Shown: positions 1-14,120 of the stretch, one piece after another | Numbering within the stretch: the first letter of the stretch is position 1 | Layout: every line of letters begins with the position of its first letter | Assembly: GCF_000247815.1 (NCBI RefSeq) | Contig: NC_021681.1 | Span: forward strand, 13,392,013 to 13,456,012 | DNA: 64,000 nt | Reading direction: 5' to 3' | DNA from: Ficedula albicollis | Taxonomy: Eukaryota; Chordata; Aves; Passeriformes; Muscicapidae | The notes under the pieces: generated by a model | The model's input: the letters and a program-made list of their open reading frames with translations, nothing else | Database searches by the model: none | What the model was told of the DNA's origin: nothing | Position numbers and translations under genes: made by a program

Positions 1-1687
1 AGTCTCAGCACTGTCAGAAAAGTGTAAATGGCTTGTTATGGAAACTGTTGTGGCATCTGATGCACATTTCCTCTGTACAGGGAAAATCTGTTAAATGTTT
101 TCACATCATTTAAATTAAGCTTGTTCATACAGGCAGTGTCATAAACATCTTTAAAAGAAAAAAAGGCAGAAAGCATTAAGTAGCAGTACCATGTGGTCTG
201 AAAACTGATCTACTATTTTGGCTGCTGGTTAACTCTGTTTCACACTTACATGAATTTTGGGTGCAGACAAATGCTGAAGAAACTCTGTGAATCGAAAAAA
301 ACCCATAAATTGCTTAATATATTAGTGACTTCTATAAACAGTCAGCATACTCAATTTTGTCCACACATTTTCTAAAGGAAGGATGGATTTTGGAAATCTT
401 TGCAAGTATTCATGAATACTACAACGGAACACAAGCATCTGCCCAAGCTATATTTAGAGTGGCCAAGCATCTTTCTCAGTTAAAACCAGGGAATGTCCCA
501 GTGGGGAGCAGGAGGACACACAGTGCCCTTGGGCACAGCACCAGGGTAGGGGAGCACAGTGTGAGTGAAGCTCAAGCTCACTGCTGGGAGCTGCTGCCTG
601 CACAGCTGAGGTGTTCTGAGCAAACTGGGCTTGAGAACTCCCTTCCTGGCTCTTGTGTATAGCAAACAACTCACCCAAGCAGCACAGCCTGAGCTGTTGC
701 CTTACAATAAAATTTATCTAGTTTGAAGACTGAACTGAGGTGTTTTAATCTCAGCAATAAATATTTGGGAAGCTTTTACCTGTGATGTACCTTTTTAAAG
801 GGCAGAAGAACTTTTCTCATTTGAAATACAAAAATCAGTTTAGATCTCAAACAATTTACATTTTCTCCACTAGTTCTAAGTCCCCATTCCTCATCTTATC
901 CTTTCTATTTTGTATCATTTAGGAATTTGGCCACTTACCCAAGCTCATTTCTTCATATGCATAAATACTTATAAAAGCATGAAAACCTTTTCATGTAATG
1001 AGAACCTTCCCAAAGTGCTTGGGATTCCTGTAAATTATTTCTTCCTGGAACATGGGTGCAAGAAGCTGGCTTCAAGTCTTCACACAAAAGTCTGATGATC
1101 TTCTTAACAGGTATCTCCAAGCTATAGCAGCTATCACATATTTATGTGTGAGATGGCTCAGAATAATCAATTCGGTTCGCAAAGGTTCCAGTAAAGAAAC
1201 TACAGCTAAAATCTCTTTTTTTTTCCTTTTCCCTTGCTGTTTTCTGGCATAACATATTTTACCTTATCATTGCTTATTTTTATGCAGAGCATGTTTCCTT
1301 ATTTGCTATGGTCAGCAGACACTTTATTTTAATTACTTCAAAGGTAAATGTATTTGAAGACACTTGGCTCTCATTCCAGGTAAGAAAAACAATTAATATA
1401 ATGGCTTTAGAACTGCACAGGAAAAAAAAATCAAAAACATGAGCTGCCAACACTTAAAACCCTCATATACATTAATATACATACTGTTTATTTTGCCTTT
1501 GCCTTCACCTTTTTTCAATGAATACAGTAGTGGCTACAAGTCGACTTACTTGCTACCTAAACTTACCAAAGGTTACTGTGCAGTGATTTATCAACTGTGA
1601 ACCTATAACTTCATTACTATAATTATGTAGTATCCAGCCAATTGACTCCTGGGGTAAATGCATATTGCTCTTGCACTTACCACTCCA
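1..1687. other. Noncoding AT-rich sequence with one GC-richer patch
   Basis: No frame here looks coding; the open frames are short and overlap on both strands. Positions about 485-660 are clearly GC-richer than their surroundings and are followed on the plus strand by an AATAAA hexamer at 706-711, then a GT-rich stretch. That is compatible with a transcript end, an old LTR or chance. A pyrimidine-rich run sits near 1210-1245. Nothing else is recognised. Confidence 0.6.
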
Positions 1688-1817
1688 GCACACATTTAGT
1701 GTTAAATTTCTGTTGTTACCATCTGTGTGTAACAGCAGCAGCCCCAAGGCTGTGCACACATTTAGTGTTAAATTTCTGTTGTTACTGTCTGTGTGTAACA
1801 GCAGCACCCCCAAGCCT
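1688..1817. repeat. Two-copy tandem duplication, 66-bp unit
   Basis: The unit beginning GCACACATTTAGTGTTAAAT occurs at 1688-1753 and again at 1754-1817. The copies differ at a few sites, for example ACCATCTG versus ACTGTCTG in the middle and the CCCCAAG tail, so this is one of the older pairs. The duplication makes the same peptide string appear twice in a short plus-strand open frame; that is a by-product and not a protein repeat. Confidence 0.93.
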
Positions 1818-2989
1818 GGTTAGAGACCAGAATGCCACCATTGCTGACACTGGGCAATCAAATAATGCAAGAATGCACACATTCCTTTAGGAAAGTGCTA
1901 TTGATGTGTGAGAGATACATTTGTTGTAAAACAAAGTGGCAGAGAACCCTCATGTAATGTGGACCAGCTCAATCTGAGGTGGACAAGAGGAACTAAATCA
2001 TAAGCTAATATCAATCACTCCAATTTCAATCAAATCCATGAAGTAACACCTGCCCATGAGAACACTGTCTCTTCTTCCATAACATACAACGTACATTTCA
2101 TAATATGTATACAAACTAGAAACTCATGATACTGGTACCGTCTATCCATACAGGTATTGATACCACTCTATTTTGAAGGTTTCATAGCTCACTAATAGTC
2201 CAACACAACTGCTACAGATGTTTTCTATGAAACTGAATCAATAACTAGTGCATGGAGGCACTAAGCAGCTGAATCATTTCTGAGTTTCCATGTCCAAGGA
2301 GACACCAGTACTGAGTCTCCTAACTCCGGCCCCTGGCTGGCAGCACACAGACCGTGCTCTCCACAGCCCACTGTGCTCCCCAGGGCACTGCTGCTCCCCA
2401 GCACAGGCAAAGACCATGTTCCAAAGGCAAATAAAGCATGGAAACTTTGCTATTCAGCCTTCCAAGGCAAACTTAATACCTTTTTATTGTGTAAATGTGC
2501 TCAAATGACATAAAAAATTCCTTTCCAGACACAGGTGAAAGAAAAGAACTTTAGAGAATTATAAAAAAGATGTAACAGGCTGCTTTCTGATTTACAGCTA
2601 ATAGGACTGTCCTGAAATCCAGTATGGACACGTCTGTTTCTTCCCTTAAAACCACTTCTGGGAATACATTAACTGCCCACATCCTCTCTCAGATTCTCCA
2701 ATCTCTTCAAGAGCTTGTAAAAAGAATTGCTTGGCAAATAGAATTTAATTGCATTAAATAGCAAATTAATCTTTTCCCTCTAGTTATCCTACATTGTCTC
2801 TCCACACCAGAAAACAATGTGAAATATAGCCACGCTCTGACTGGAGCTTCATTGTAAAAAGTTATTCCAGGATATTGGCTTCTGTCCAAAAGGTAAGAGT
2901 AACGGATGTAATTTAAATATGCTTGAGCACAGGAACAAATCCCTAAGCTCCGTTGTTCTCTTTGTCAAAACCCATTCTTTCAGAAAATC
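1818..2989. other. Noncoding sequence, nothing specific recognised
   Basis: AT-rich single-copy sequence. A short GC-richer patch lies at about 2320-2420. No motif, repeat family or coding signal could be assigned. Confidence 0.55.
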
Positions 2990-3800
2990 ATTTTCTTTAC
3001 TCATTGGACAACAAAATGCATTGTCAAGAAATTTTATAGCAATAATTATAAAAGATGTCCATTTGAACCCATTGAGGTCTTACTGATTTTACAATACCCA
3101 GCAGACCTCCCTGCAGGAGAACGCTATATTTATGTTAGCAATATATGCGAGAATTGAGATCGTAAAATTAAATGACCACGTAGAACTGTCATTTATATGA
3201 TGAGCACCTACAAACGTGAAGGCTGGTTTATCTTGCAAGATAGGGTAGAACTAAATGGTCCACTCTCAGTGAATGCTTTTAATCACGCATTTCTTCACTG
3301 TTTCTGCAATATTACACTTGAAGGACTGGTGAGCAGTTTGCTATGCAATGTTAAATGGCTACTGGCAGTGCAAGCCCGATGGAAGTGCTCACTAAAATAG
3401 AAGTACAGTACATATTGTATGCAATTGTTTTATGAGAGACATTATGGTTACTAGAATAACATTTCACCATTACCAACCGCTGAGAGAAAAGTCATTAAGA
3501 TATTTGGGAAGCCAGTGTAATTTTTCAGCAGAACTACAGTACCAGACTCAGAATAGCTTCTGTACAAAAAGGCTAGCTGTCTCAAGAAAACAACTTAAGT
3601 CTTTGGTGTCATTTTATTCATAGGGCTTTATTTTCAGATTCCAATGAGAAAGTTGTTGCTGCTGGAGAGTGAACAATTGAGCCTTAACCCTTATTATAAC
3701 AGTGCAATTTCAGAACCAGTGCAATAAATCTTGCGGCAGTGTTTCCATTAAAAACCTCTTTTCTAAAGAGATTTTATGGTGTGTAGTTTCATTTGGACAT
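2990..3800. promoter_or_regulatory. Candidate conserved noncoding element
   Basis: This block keeps CpG dinucleotides in an AT-rich, CpG-poor setting: near 3121, 3147, 3160, 3178, 3214, 3286, 3376 and 3477. It contains no low-complexity sequence and no long open frame. That combination is typical of old, constrained regulatory sequence in amniotes, but conservation was not tested. It could equally be ordinary single-copy DNA. No target gene can be named. Confidence 0.3.
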
Positions 3801-6800
3801 TTTTATGAGAGATTTCTTTAAACTATGATTTTAAAACTAGAGAGAGATTAAGCACGTGTTTAAGCACTGCTAAATAATTAGGTGGAAATAAACAAAACTC
3901 AAGTCAGTGCTGTCATCTCAGCCTCTTGCATGGTTTTGCAAATACTGCAGGAACAGAAAATTTGTGCTCTCCCTAAAAATAGAGGGGTCGATGCTGGACA
4001 GGGTTTCCCTCAACACCATCAAAGGAGCAGGAAGTGCCCATTTTTCATACTGCCATTAACATATTAAAAACTGACTCACAGACACACATATGCCATTCCA
4101 CCCTGGCTGTTTCCAGTAAATAAGCTCTCCCTCTCCCTACAACTGTACTCTAATGATGTGACGAGGCATTGCAGCTGCAAGGTGCAAACATTTTGAACAG
4201 AAACAGCCACTATGCATCACCTAACTAAATCCTTTTCTCTATAACAAGAACAGTAATGACCTATTACAGTATTATCACAAGGTAACAAGACATAAGTAAC
4301 AAGGCCCACTGCAACCAAACACTTCTAGTTGTCAATGCTTCCAGTGGAAACAATGACTTCTGCTTAACGTGAGCTGACAGGAGATCTCATGAAAGCCCCA
4401 TAAATGACACAGGCCACCATTAAAAGAACTGCTGTTTTAATCTTGCTTCTTTCCACAAGTCTGACCATGACAATCCCAACATGGTAGTTTCAATAGAATT
4501 TTCTATTTATCTGATTAGGAAGAAGGTAATTTTGTTATTTGATTTCTTTTAATCTGATATTATGTAATTTCCACCACATATTTAACAACATATATTCAGC
4601 AGACCAGCTAGATTCAAGCTCAAGGAAACATTTAACAAGTGATCCATTTTCTAAGAGAAGAATAAATCAATTGAAGCTCCATCAAATACAACACAATTAT
4701 TTGACACTGTATGAGAATGGATTATGCTGGGGAATATTTTGTCTACAAAACTTTGTAAAAACATCCATGTTCCACTGTGTTTCTGAAAGAATTCAGTTCC
4801 CATGAACTGAGATTTTCCAGTTTTTTGCTGCTATTAAGCCAGTTCAGAAAGTTCTATTATAAAAAATTCATTCCAATCTGAGAGCTCCCAAATTCTGAAT
4901 AATATTACATTATGCTTGGTCCTATGTTTGTAACTTCCAAATAAAACAAAACACCTATCTAGAGAAACTGAAAGTGCATAGAAATGTAGTTAGTTACTTG
5001 CCTGGATCTCTCAGATGATTACATCTCCAATTCATAGCCCTTCACTCCTCTGTTAGGTTTTATGCACATGTACATGTCCAGAATGTTCTCCAGGGTAGAA
5101 GCTTCCTGAAGTTCTCTGTATGGAATTAACAGTTTGGAAGACTAAATCAGGATAGAATGAAAATCCTGGATTACTTGATAATTGTCAAGAGTAACCCCAA
5201 AAGGGAAACATGCAACACAGACAGCCATGGTGAAAATTAAGTTATTCTCTAGCAAACTCACATCCAGCTGAACTGAAACTTCTGGCCAGAGTCATCCTGT
5301 TCAGGGGCACTCGGGCTCCATTGCCACCATGACATCCTAGGCTTGCATCATTATATTTCTGATATTGCAAACATTTAAACATATGCTGGATTCTGCCATC
5401 ATGAGCAATTCTTATAGGTCTTCCTCTAGTACAGAAATATCTCCCAAAAGTGTCCATTCACTTGAAGAGGTGCTTAAGTCACTGTCAGCTTTCATACTCA
5501 CATCCATCACCCCTTTCTACACTACTCCTCACGATTACCAAGTGATTTCTGAGCAACTGTACTTATTCATGCATTGTGAATTTACAGCAGTTATTGACAC
5601 CAGAGCAAAAATTTTAGAACAGACCTAGATGTTTAGAACCACAACAGAATATAAAAGAAATTTATACTGGAGAGAATAAAACATGTTCTTGAACTTAACA
5701 GTTGAACTCTACAACTCTAATGTTATTAACATAAGGGTTTTAAAATAAAACATTAAAAAGCAAATTTTTCTTACACAAATAATAGCCAAGAACTCAAAGT
5801 AAGTGGCATTATATCACAAAAATACTCCTTGTTCAGCAGAAAGCTAATTTTGAGAACTTTATTTTCAATTAGCTGCAACTGTACATACAGATGTATCAAC
5901 ATCTGTATTTAATTCTCATACTGATTTTAATTCCATGAAATTAATAACTGCATTTATTAAAGCTGTATTTTTACTTCTCTGTCTCCTAACTTAATGAATT
6001 TGCTTGTGTTAGAACCAGACAACCAAATCAGATATACTTCCAAGCACTAAAAAAAAGTATTTTCCCTTAGGTCTTAGCAATGAATAAATTTTGCTTTTAT
6101 TTTAAAATTCAGTTATAAACATTTTTTCCTCAGGAAAGCATTCATTCTCTTTCTTAGGACTTTTCAAAATAAACGTGAACACAGATAAACATAAACAAAT
6201 GTTTTGTCTATAAAGCTCATCTGTTGTGCCAGAAGGGTGTGCTCTTCATCATTTTTAATTTAGAATGCTAATTTTACAGAATGTGAGAATTCAGAGATAG
6301 CTCTTCACGGGATCTATCCCCACTAGAGTTCTCTCTGAAAAGTTAATAACTTTAACAGTTTCTCTATTCATTTCATTTGACTTTTCCCTGGGTTTTTAGT
6401 GTTTCACAATATAATGATCCTTAAACTTGCAAGAATTTAAAAAGATGTTGCTAAAGTTTCCCTCAATAAACTAAAAATATAGAATAACTAAGTGCCTTAC
6501 CATGATTTCTAAAATTTAACCATCAATATCACTTAGCAAAAAAATTTCCAAAATTATCCCTTTAACTTAAAGCATTAAATGACATAAATTAAACTTAAAA
6601 CACTTGCTGCATTAGCTGTTTCACTGCTTGGATGTCAAACTACACATATTATGCAACTTACAATATGAGTGACCAAGTCCATCTTTTAAAAACTTAAAAA
6701 ATTTCAAGCAAAGCATGAGGAGACACAGTGTTGGCTCTTATGTCATTTACAAAGTTTCCCCTGAAAAGATACTCCTTTCACAGCTAGAAAATCTTAAATT

Positions 6801-7080
6801 TAGTTCTTCAAATGGGCCATGCAAAGCTGCTGCCTCATTTTTACAAGAGCAGCTCTTAGTACATCATTATAATGCTGAGCAGCAATAGTTTCAACAGAAA
6901 TTGAAAAAATACACACTTCAGCCCAAAAGTGGAGCTGGGATAATGTGATGAGTAAACAGGATTACTTGTTTAGGTAGTCAAAGTTCACCAGGCATTCAAA
7001 CCCTAAGGAAAACTTAATTAAAGTCAATAAAGAGGAAGAGAAAGCACATAAAAATTAAGTAATAAAACTTGTGCAAAGCA
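3801..7080. other. Long AT-rich noncoding stretch
   Basis: No coding signal. The part at about 4130-4430 is less biased, with a few CpGs (near 4161 and 4369), and may be weakly constrained. From about 5600 to 7080 the sequence is strongly AT-rich with short A and T runs. No repeat family could be recognised. Confidence 0.5.
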
Positions 7081-7450
7081 AAATATGAGCTGATCTGTTA
7101 TCTGTGCCTGTGGGACAGTTTTGCAAATGCAAGCCTTCAGCCTACAGCATGCTGGGATGGATTCTGAGCTTTTTGTGTTCATCATGCACAGATCCACTTA
7201 AATCAATAAAGCTATGCCAGAATTTTGCCCATGTGAACAAATCTGTGGTTGCTCCCATGCCCCTCTAAAGACTGAAAAAAAAAATAATTCTTCCTTCCCA
7301 GATTCATTTCACTGTTTTAGCAGACTATTTGACTATGGCATTTATGCAGAATTTAGAAATTGTGAAGATCTGGGACCAGATTCTCCTTTGCTGCAGAAAT
7401 TTAATGCTGATAAAGCTGCCTATAAGCCCACTAATAAGCATTGAATATTT
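7081..7450. repeat. Possible ancient amniote interspersed repeat fragments
   Basis: Two pieces resemble a motif family that recurs in bird, turtle and crocodile DNA: the 'atcaat..agctatgcca' string near 7200-7220, and 'gatctgggaccagattctcc' at about 7366-7385 followed by 'ctgcagaaattta'. Resemblance is from memory and no alignment was run. Both are heavily mutated, so boundaries and orientation are uncertain. Confidence 0.28.
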
Positions 7451-10400
7451 ATTAAACCATAACATGTAGTAATCACGTTCTTAACTTTTCAACTCATTAT
7501 CTTGTTGCATTTCTTCTCTGCATTATGCACTTTGGAGCATTTTTCAGTTTACATTCAAAACCTTTCAAGTACTGTCAGCTATTTTCAATCACCTGGCAAA
7601 GACTATAAGCACTTTTCTGACATGAACTTGCTGAATTCTTAGATTTCTATAGAAATGGAGTTAAATGCACTTAAAAATGTGGGAAAAGAAAGGTACAGGT
7701 ACTAAAAATTTTGTATTAAACCTGCAGCAACAGCCTCTTCTCAGTCTGTTTTGAGCCACCAAGTCAGCATCCTTCCTTTGGAAGCTATAGGGCATCCAAA
7801 GGGCTGTGTAAGTTTCATACTTTTTACCCCTTGAACAGCTAACTCTTTTGTGGAGGGAAAATGAAATTCCATATCCCTTTCAAGAGTGTATTGCTGTAGC
7901 ATTCCAGCTGTGAATTTGACCACTTGCTGCAACTTTGCTACTAAATTTATTGCTGACTCCCAAAAGGGGAGAGGTTTCTATTCCCATTGCCCCAGCAGCA
8001 TCACTCAGTCTTGTTCAACAGCATTTGCAGCACAAGTCAGGATGCAAGTTTAGAGTTTGTGTCAGATTTAATGTAATAATATGTCACTTAGCTTGAAGCA
8101 CTTAAATTCAATTTAAACTACAGCAAACTGCTGCAAATCCTGGAGAAACAAATCTCTCATAGCAAAATAAACCCTGGCTGGAATATCACGGGGGCTTCAA
8201 GCCCAACTCCCTCTTTGAGGGAATCATTTGGAGTGAGGAAGGAATTTCTTATTTCAGACAACTGTGACATGGCAATAGTCATGTGGTCACCAGCATCACC
8301 ATCCAGTCCTCTAGGCAGAATAAGGCTGGAAATTTACACACTCTGAAATTATAAAAAATAATCAAATGTTTTTGCCTATAGGTGGCTAAAAGATCTCAGC
8401 TTTTCCAACCAAAGCAATGACTTGATATTATTTGTAAGAGAAAAGGAAGCCTCTAGAGTTTTGCAGAACAAGACACTTCACAGAAGTGTCACCATTCCCT
8501 CTGGCAGATGACTTGAAGGAAAATATGTATAAGAATTAGGCTAAAAAGAGTGAAACTAAGTTTCTACCAGGTACGCCAGGAGATACCCACTAGACCTGTT
8601 TAATAATACTCACAATTTAAATATAAAAGTGTACAGTTAGCTTCACTCACTGCTCTCTACACTTGAAATTAATCAAAATTATGTTAGTTTGTGATCAGTC
8701 ACAATATGCTCTGTTCACACACAAAATCAAGAAAACTTAATTTGTTCCCAAACACAGATTCTATTATTCCAGTTTTGCAGTATGGTGAGGTGCCATATCC
8801 TTGATCAGAAAAGATGTAGGAAAACAAAAAAAAAAATTAAAATTGTAGAAGTTACCTTTGTAGCTATTTGAGATAACAACAGTTGACTTCACTGTTTCAT
8901 ATGGTAATTATTTTTTAAAAATCGTATTCAAAAAGGCATGAGAAAAAATGTGTTAAATTAATTACTTAGGAGCCACCATGTTTAACTGGGCAATGTATTA
9001 GACTTAAATTATTTGCCTCTAGTGACCCCTGAAAAAGGCTTATTTTTGCAGCTTTACTATAAAAAGCTTAGAAATGCTAATCATTCCATCTGGAAATCAA
9101 AATCATAAACTGCTAGATTAATGAATGTTACAAGTAGCTCTCACATGCAGAATAGTAAAGACATTGTTAGTAATTTGTTTTGACAAAAGTGATTAGAATA
9201 TTTATTTTTGCTAACACTTCTCCTGCATGCAGACCTGGAAAAATGAAACTTGTTTGTATAATACAGTAATAAAAGTCTTTATTAAAACTCAGAATGTTGC
9301 TAAGTTAATTATATGATATTACCAAGAAAAGGGATAAAGAAATCCTTCATGAGTTCATAATCTGTAAGGCAAACAATTCTTCACTGGTCTAATCTGTAGT
9401 GCCACTTAAAGTCATTTTAAATGGAATTGCTGGTTTTTACTATTTATTCTTACAATAGAAGAAAAAGCAGAATTGTTGATTATAGTTTCTTCTGATCATA
9501 AGGAATGTAATGCAACAGCACCTAAACCATTACAGGTTTTTTAGATTGCATTGCCTGCAAATAGTGCTTCATGAATGAGAGAGAGGGAATGTTGTAGAGG
9601 GTGTTTTTGTCATCTGGCTTGTACCTGCTTATTTCATTATGTGTTACACAGGCTCAGAAATCTAGAAAGTGTTTTTTGGAGAAAAGAAAAATCTCATTTT
9701 TAACCAATACTGCAATTATCTGAAATTAACAACAATAAAAAAAAAGTAGGCGTTTTCACAGACTAAAATCTCATCTGTGATGTCAAACTCAGCTGTAGGA
9801 TTCCACTCCCATTTTGCTTTCAAAATAACCACTAGTGAAGAAAAAAAGGCAAAACTTAAGAGCAGTTATTCACAGATTTCTTGTTCAATAGGAGCCATGT
9901 AACACAGACTAAAGATGCAATACATCGAGTTCTATCTCAAGCTCCTTTCTTGTGGCTGAGGTATAGGAAGATATTCCACCCTGATTACAAGCAATAGAGG
10001 ATATCTTAACCTCCTTGAGTTCCAGGCATTAATTACTCTCACTGTATAAACCAATTAAGCTTTTTTATGCCTTTCTCTGCTAGACTGCAGAATCCATCCA
10101 CTACCACAGATTGTTTTTCTTCTACAGGAATAATAATGCTAGGTTACATATATGACAGCTTGGGTGAACCATTCCTCATTATGTTTGATACCAAATCCAA
10201 GTTCCAGCTCTGCTCTAGGTTTCTCCTGTAGGCTTCCTACTGGACAGATCATATTAGCAAGAGTCTACAGGCCCTAAAGCTTTTCTCCAGCCTTTAAAGC
10301 CTCCACAACCAAGGGCCCAAGTTTTCCTGCAATGAACAGGAGCTTGACTTGAGCACGACTGAGTCCCCGAGTCTGAATATAGAAAGTACAGAGTACTGAT

Positions 10401-10600
10401 TTCAGAGCAAAATCTGCTTTTGACTTGCATGGAGTTTTAGAAACTTTTGAGAAAGTCTGTGGTGGTAGGGAAGGGGAGAGGAAATGCTGCAGCAGCTCTG
10501 GAGAAGGTAAAGGTCTATGATTTTGAATGTTTTCATGTCTCCAGGGATATGTGGACAGTGCTGCAACACATTAATATTTTATTGTGTACAGTAGGCAGCA
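7451..10600. other. AT-rich noncoding sequence
   Basis: Stop-dense on all frames. The part around 8940-9130 contains clustered TAAT-type homeodomain core sites and may be regulatory, but the evidence is weak. Elsewhere there are only short A and T runs, for example near 8827 and 9737. Confidence 0.5.
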
Positions 10601-13600
10601 TGACCTGAATTCCCACAGTCACAACTTCTCTGATTACTTGCAAAGCAGCCACTAATTGAGGTGGAGGACAGGCTCAAGACAACTGTGTTTTGCTGTTAGG
10701 AGGAAGCTGCAGTTTTGCCCAGTCATATCCAGACTCAACAAGAGGAATCCAACCTTACATACCTGTAACCTTAGTCCAGTGTTGGCAGTCCATATAAGCA
10801 GAAATGAGGAAAATGGGAAGGTACAGCTCAAATCTGCTACAAAACTCAAAATTAAGACAGTCCCCATCTCCTCATTCATTTGGCATGGTTCTGTTTTTGC
10901 TACCAGCTTTGGCTGATATCTGCAAAGCAATGTCAACACCTTCTCCAGGCAAACAGCTGCCTCTGAAGCATTTGGGGCCATCTCTTGGCAGCTGCCTTTC
11001 TAGTGGTACATCAGTGAAGCACTGCCTCTCTAAAAAGCAGCAGCTGCTGATTCTGGTGTGGTACATAACAGCTCGCTGCCACATCAGGTTGGGTCCGGCA
11101 AGAAAATGAGTTTCTCTGGCCCAGATCATTTGACAATTGCTACTGTATGAATAATTCAGTCCACAAAACCTAGCAAATGCAAGCAAGCGAACAAAACAGC
11201 AAGCTGTGCACTGCACTGGACAGCCAGCAGCAGCCCCAGCTCAGCCAAAGGGTGTGACAGCTGCTTGCTGATGGTGATGGCTGGCCACTGCACACCAGCT
11301 CATCAACAGCCAGCAGGAGGCTTCCTGGGAAGACACTCCCGTGTTTCAGACTGGGTGCCTTGCCATCCCTGTCCTTTTCATTTGAGCTGGCAAAATTAGG
11401 GTTCAAACCTATTAAAATATGTTCAGCACAATTCTTCCTCTGGATTAACTGACCTTATTGGAAAGGACACATTTAACTGAAGCCATGCACGACTGAAAAA
11501 AACCTTTAGCTTCATCTTACTTGTCTTTGGCTTCCGGGCCTACGATTCTGTATGAGAGAGAGCTTCACAGCTTTGTTCAAAAATGTTTCTTTGGCTTAAA
11601 TTTTGATAATATGTAGAGGAAAGATGAGTTGAAAGGAGGAATGATTCCTTCTCTGTCCTTCAGGATGTTTCCCTGCCCTCGTTTCCTCCACTTTTAAAGC
11701 AGGAAAGGAGAATGCATTCAAAGAGAATTTTGCTGCTCCTGAGATGAATTTATTCTGCTCATCAATTCAGAAATACTCTCCAAAAGAGGAGTGACTGCAG
11801 CTCCATCCCAGGCTGCCTGGTGGGCTGTCTCACACCTTTGGCTGCTCACCTGCCCTGGCTCACAGGCAGCAGCCTGGAAATTTGGGAGCCCCAGAGCCAG
11901 GGTAGCCCACCTGGCAGAACAGCCAAACAACCTCCACATCCTGTGCCTCTCACTTCAGAGCTGGCATGCTTTCAGGAGCTGCCTGGGTGAACCAGCAGGA
12001 AACCAGGTTGAAACTTTACACATTTCCAGAAAGAAATTTGTCAAATTGGACTATTTGCATGGACTACTCAGATGAATTAGCTGCCCCACCATTAGAAGTT
12101 TTCTGACTGAACCTGCTCTGTTATCCTGTTTAGTTAACACAGTAGCCAGTAAGTGATTCACTCAGAAACAGGGAAAAAAAATAATAATAACAAAACATCT
12201 TTGTAAAATTGCAGTTGTTGGGGGTATGATCCAGGCTAGAAGCATTTACAAGGCTTGCCATTAAGGCTTTCCACAATCGAGTTCTCATTGCTTCTCCTAT
12301 GCTGCTCTGCTCACCCACAATCACTCCATCATGCACCATGTCACTATTTTCCTAGTGTAAGTAGTCCCTCTAGTCAGGGATACTATTCACCTTTGTTCTT
12401 CTCCTCAGTTACCCACAGAAATAAAAAAATCAGGCTATCAACTGAGACACTTGACTGTATTCTTTACACAGGAATTCTACCTGCAAAGGTAGTTCTGTAT
12501 AATTTTCTTTGCTCAGATAAATGGACAGATTATGTTTACTGTGATTGAATTTGCCTTGATAATTACTGACACTTGGCAGGACTTGGCTTACCTGTGTATA
12601 GAAGTAAATGAGATTATTTTTTCCTAGTTTAAACAGTCAGTGTCGGGTTTCTTGAATAATCAATATCTGGGTGTAGAGCTGATCAAGACTAAATAGCAAC
12701 CCTGTCTTACTCAGGGCCATTAATTTTCTTCCTTATAAATAGAACGATTCCAAAACACTTAGATAACCTCTCTTCCAGTCAATTAAGAGGCTTAGTTTGA
12801 TCTCAAATGGTTAACTAAGAATCTCTCTTAGTCTGGCTGCCCACTTCTCTTGCAGAGGTTATTTCATTTCATGGCTAGGGTCAGCCAAAAACAGGAAAAA
12901 ATGAGGGACTTCCTGTTGCACAAAGAGAGAAGTGAAAAGCATTTACAAACCAGAGACCTAATCATCAAAATGAAAATAAAAGAGAGCAGAAGAGACCAGC
13001 AAGGTAAGTAGAGTCCAGCTTTGATGAAGAGTTCTTGTAAGAAGAGATAACCTGCCACCATAGCAAACAAAAGGAAAAAAAAATACATTGATTCTTTAAA
13101 GCAAATGAGAAATCAGTTTTGTTCTCAAGAGGAAAGGAGGGTGGGTGAGGAGGCAGGCAAGCATCTATAAAAACAGGAAAAAAATTAATGCAGAAAGAAA
13201 AAATTAATGAGTGCAATGAAGGGCAGGAGATTAGCAAATGGATCTTTTAAAATTTATTAAGATATAATGATCTTATTCTAAAATATATACAGATTTATTA
13301 CGTTTAGGACTACTGACTGTCCATTGGCAGACCTGCTTCACACAGAACACTTGCCCAATTTCCTGCCAAAATCTGAGTTTTTTTCCTCCAAAGTTCAAAG
13401 GGGAGGGAGTTGAACCACTTCTCAATCTGCTCTTGGCTTCTTGGCCACACTGAGTGTGTTTTGCCCAATCTTCCTCATCTCAGCCCTTCCAGAGCTGGCT
13501 TCCCAGGCTCTGATTGGTCTCTGCTGAGCAGTGTACTGGGTGTGCTGAATAGGACCCGCTACCAAGCCTGTATTTTGTGTATGTTCTGCTGAGCCAAGTC

Positions 13601-14120
13601 GTCAGCACATCCCCTGACACACATGCACACTGTGCAGCTCTCCCTGCACAAGGCAGCTGTGTGCACATGCTTCCCCAGCCAGTCCTAGCAGTGCTTCCAT
13701 ACCCTCCTTCCTCCACACGTAACAGGCTCCTTTCCACACAGCTCCCCTTTGAATGCATATTCACAGCTTGTGCCAGTGCTAAAAGTACCGCAGAGCACAG
13801 GCACATTTCAGGGGAGACTTCCACAGCCCTCTGAATCACCATCCTTCTAGGTAAATAAGCCCCTGATGACCCATACTGTATGTATGGCATTATGCTGCAT
13901 TTGTGATTCAGATGCCTGCTCCAAATCCAAAGCACACACACAGAGTACTAAGAGAACTTTCAACATAAAGGAGGTATAAAAGTGGAGCTGATTCACACTC
14001 TTAGCCGCAATCAAACTACCAGAGGATGCTGAATGATTCCCTCTGCTCTGGTTTTGGATGTCATTATCTGACCTCATTTCTTGCTTGTGGCATTTTCTTG
14101 GGCAGCTCAATGCTCACATA
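10601..14120. other. Noncoding sequence with several GC-richer patches
   Basis: Patches at about 10640-11400, 11790-11990 and 13490-13830 are richer in G and C and carry overlapping open frames of 80-150 codons on both strands. None shows domain, motif or codon bias, and their presence on both strands points to a low-TAA composition effect. The patches are CpG-poor, so they are not CpG islands. Between them the sequence is AT-rich, with a purine-rich stretch at about 12880-13210. Confidence 0.5.

Noticed and set aside
10652..11406. Cluster of 80-114-codon frames on both strands
   Set aside because: Overlapping frames on both strands in one GC-richer patch indicate composition rather than coding.
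13480..13941. 153-codon minus-strand frame
   Set aside because: No recognisable domain. It overlaps an 85-codon plus-strand frame in a GC-richer, low-TAA patch, and no splice or promoter context was seen.
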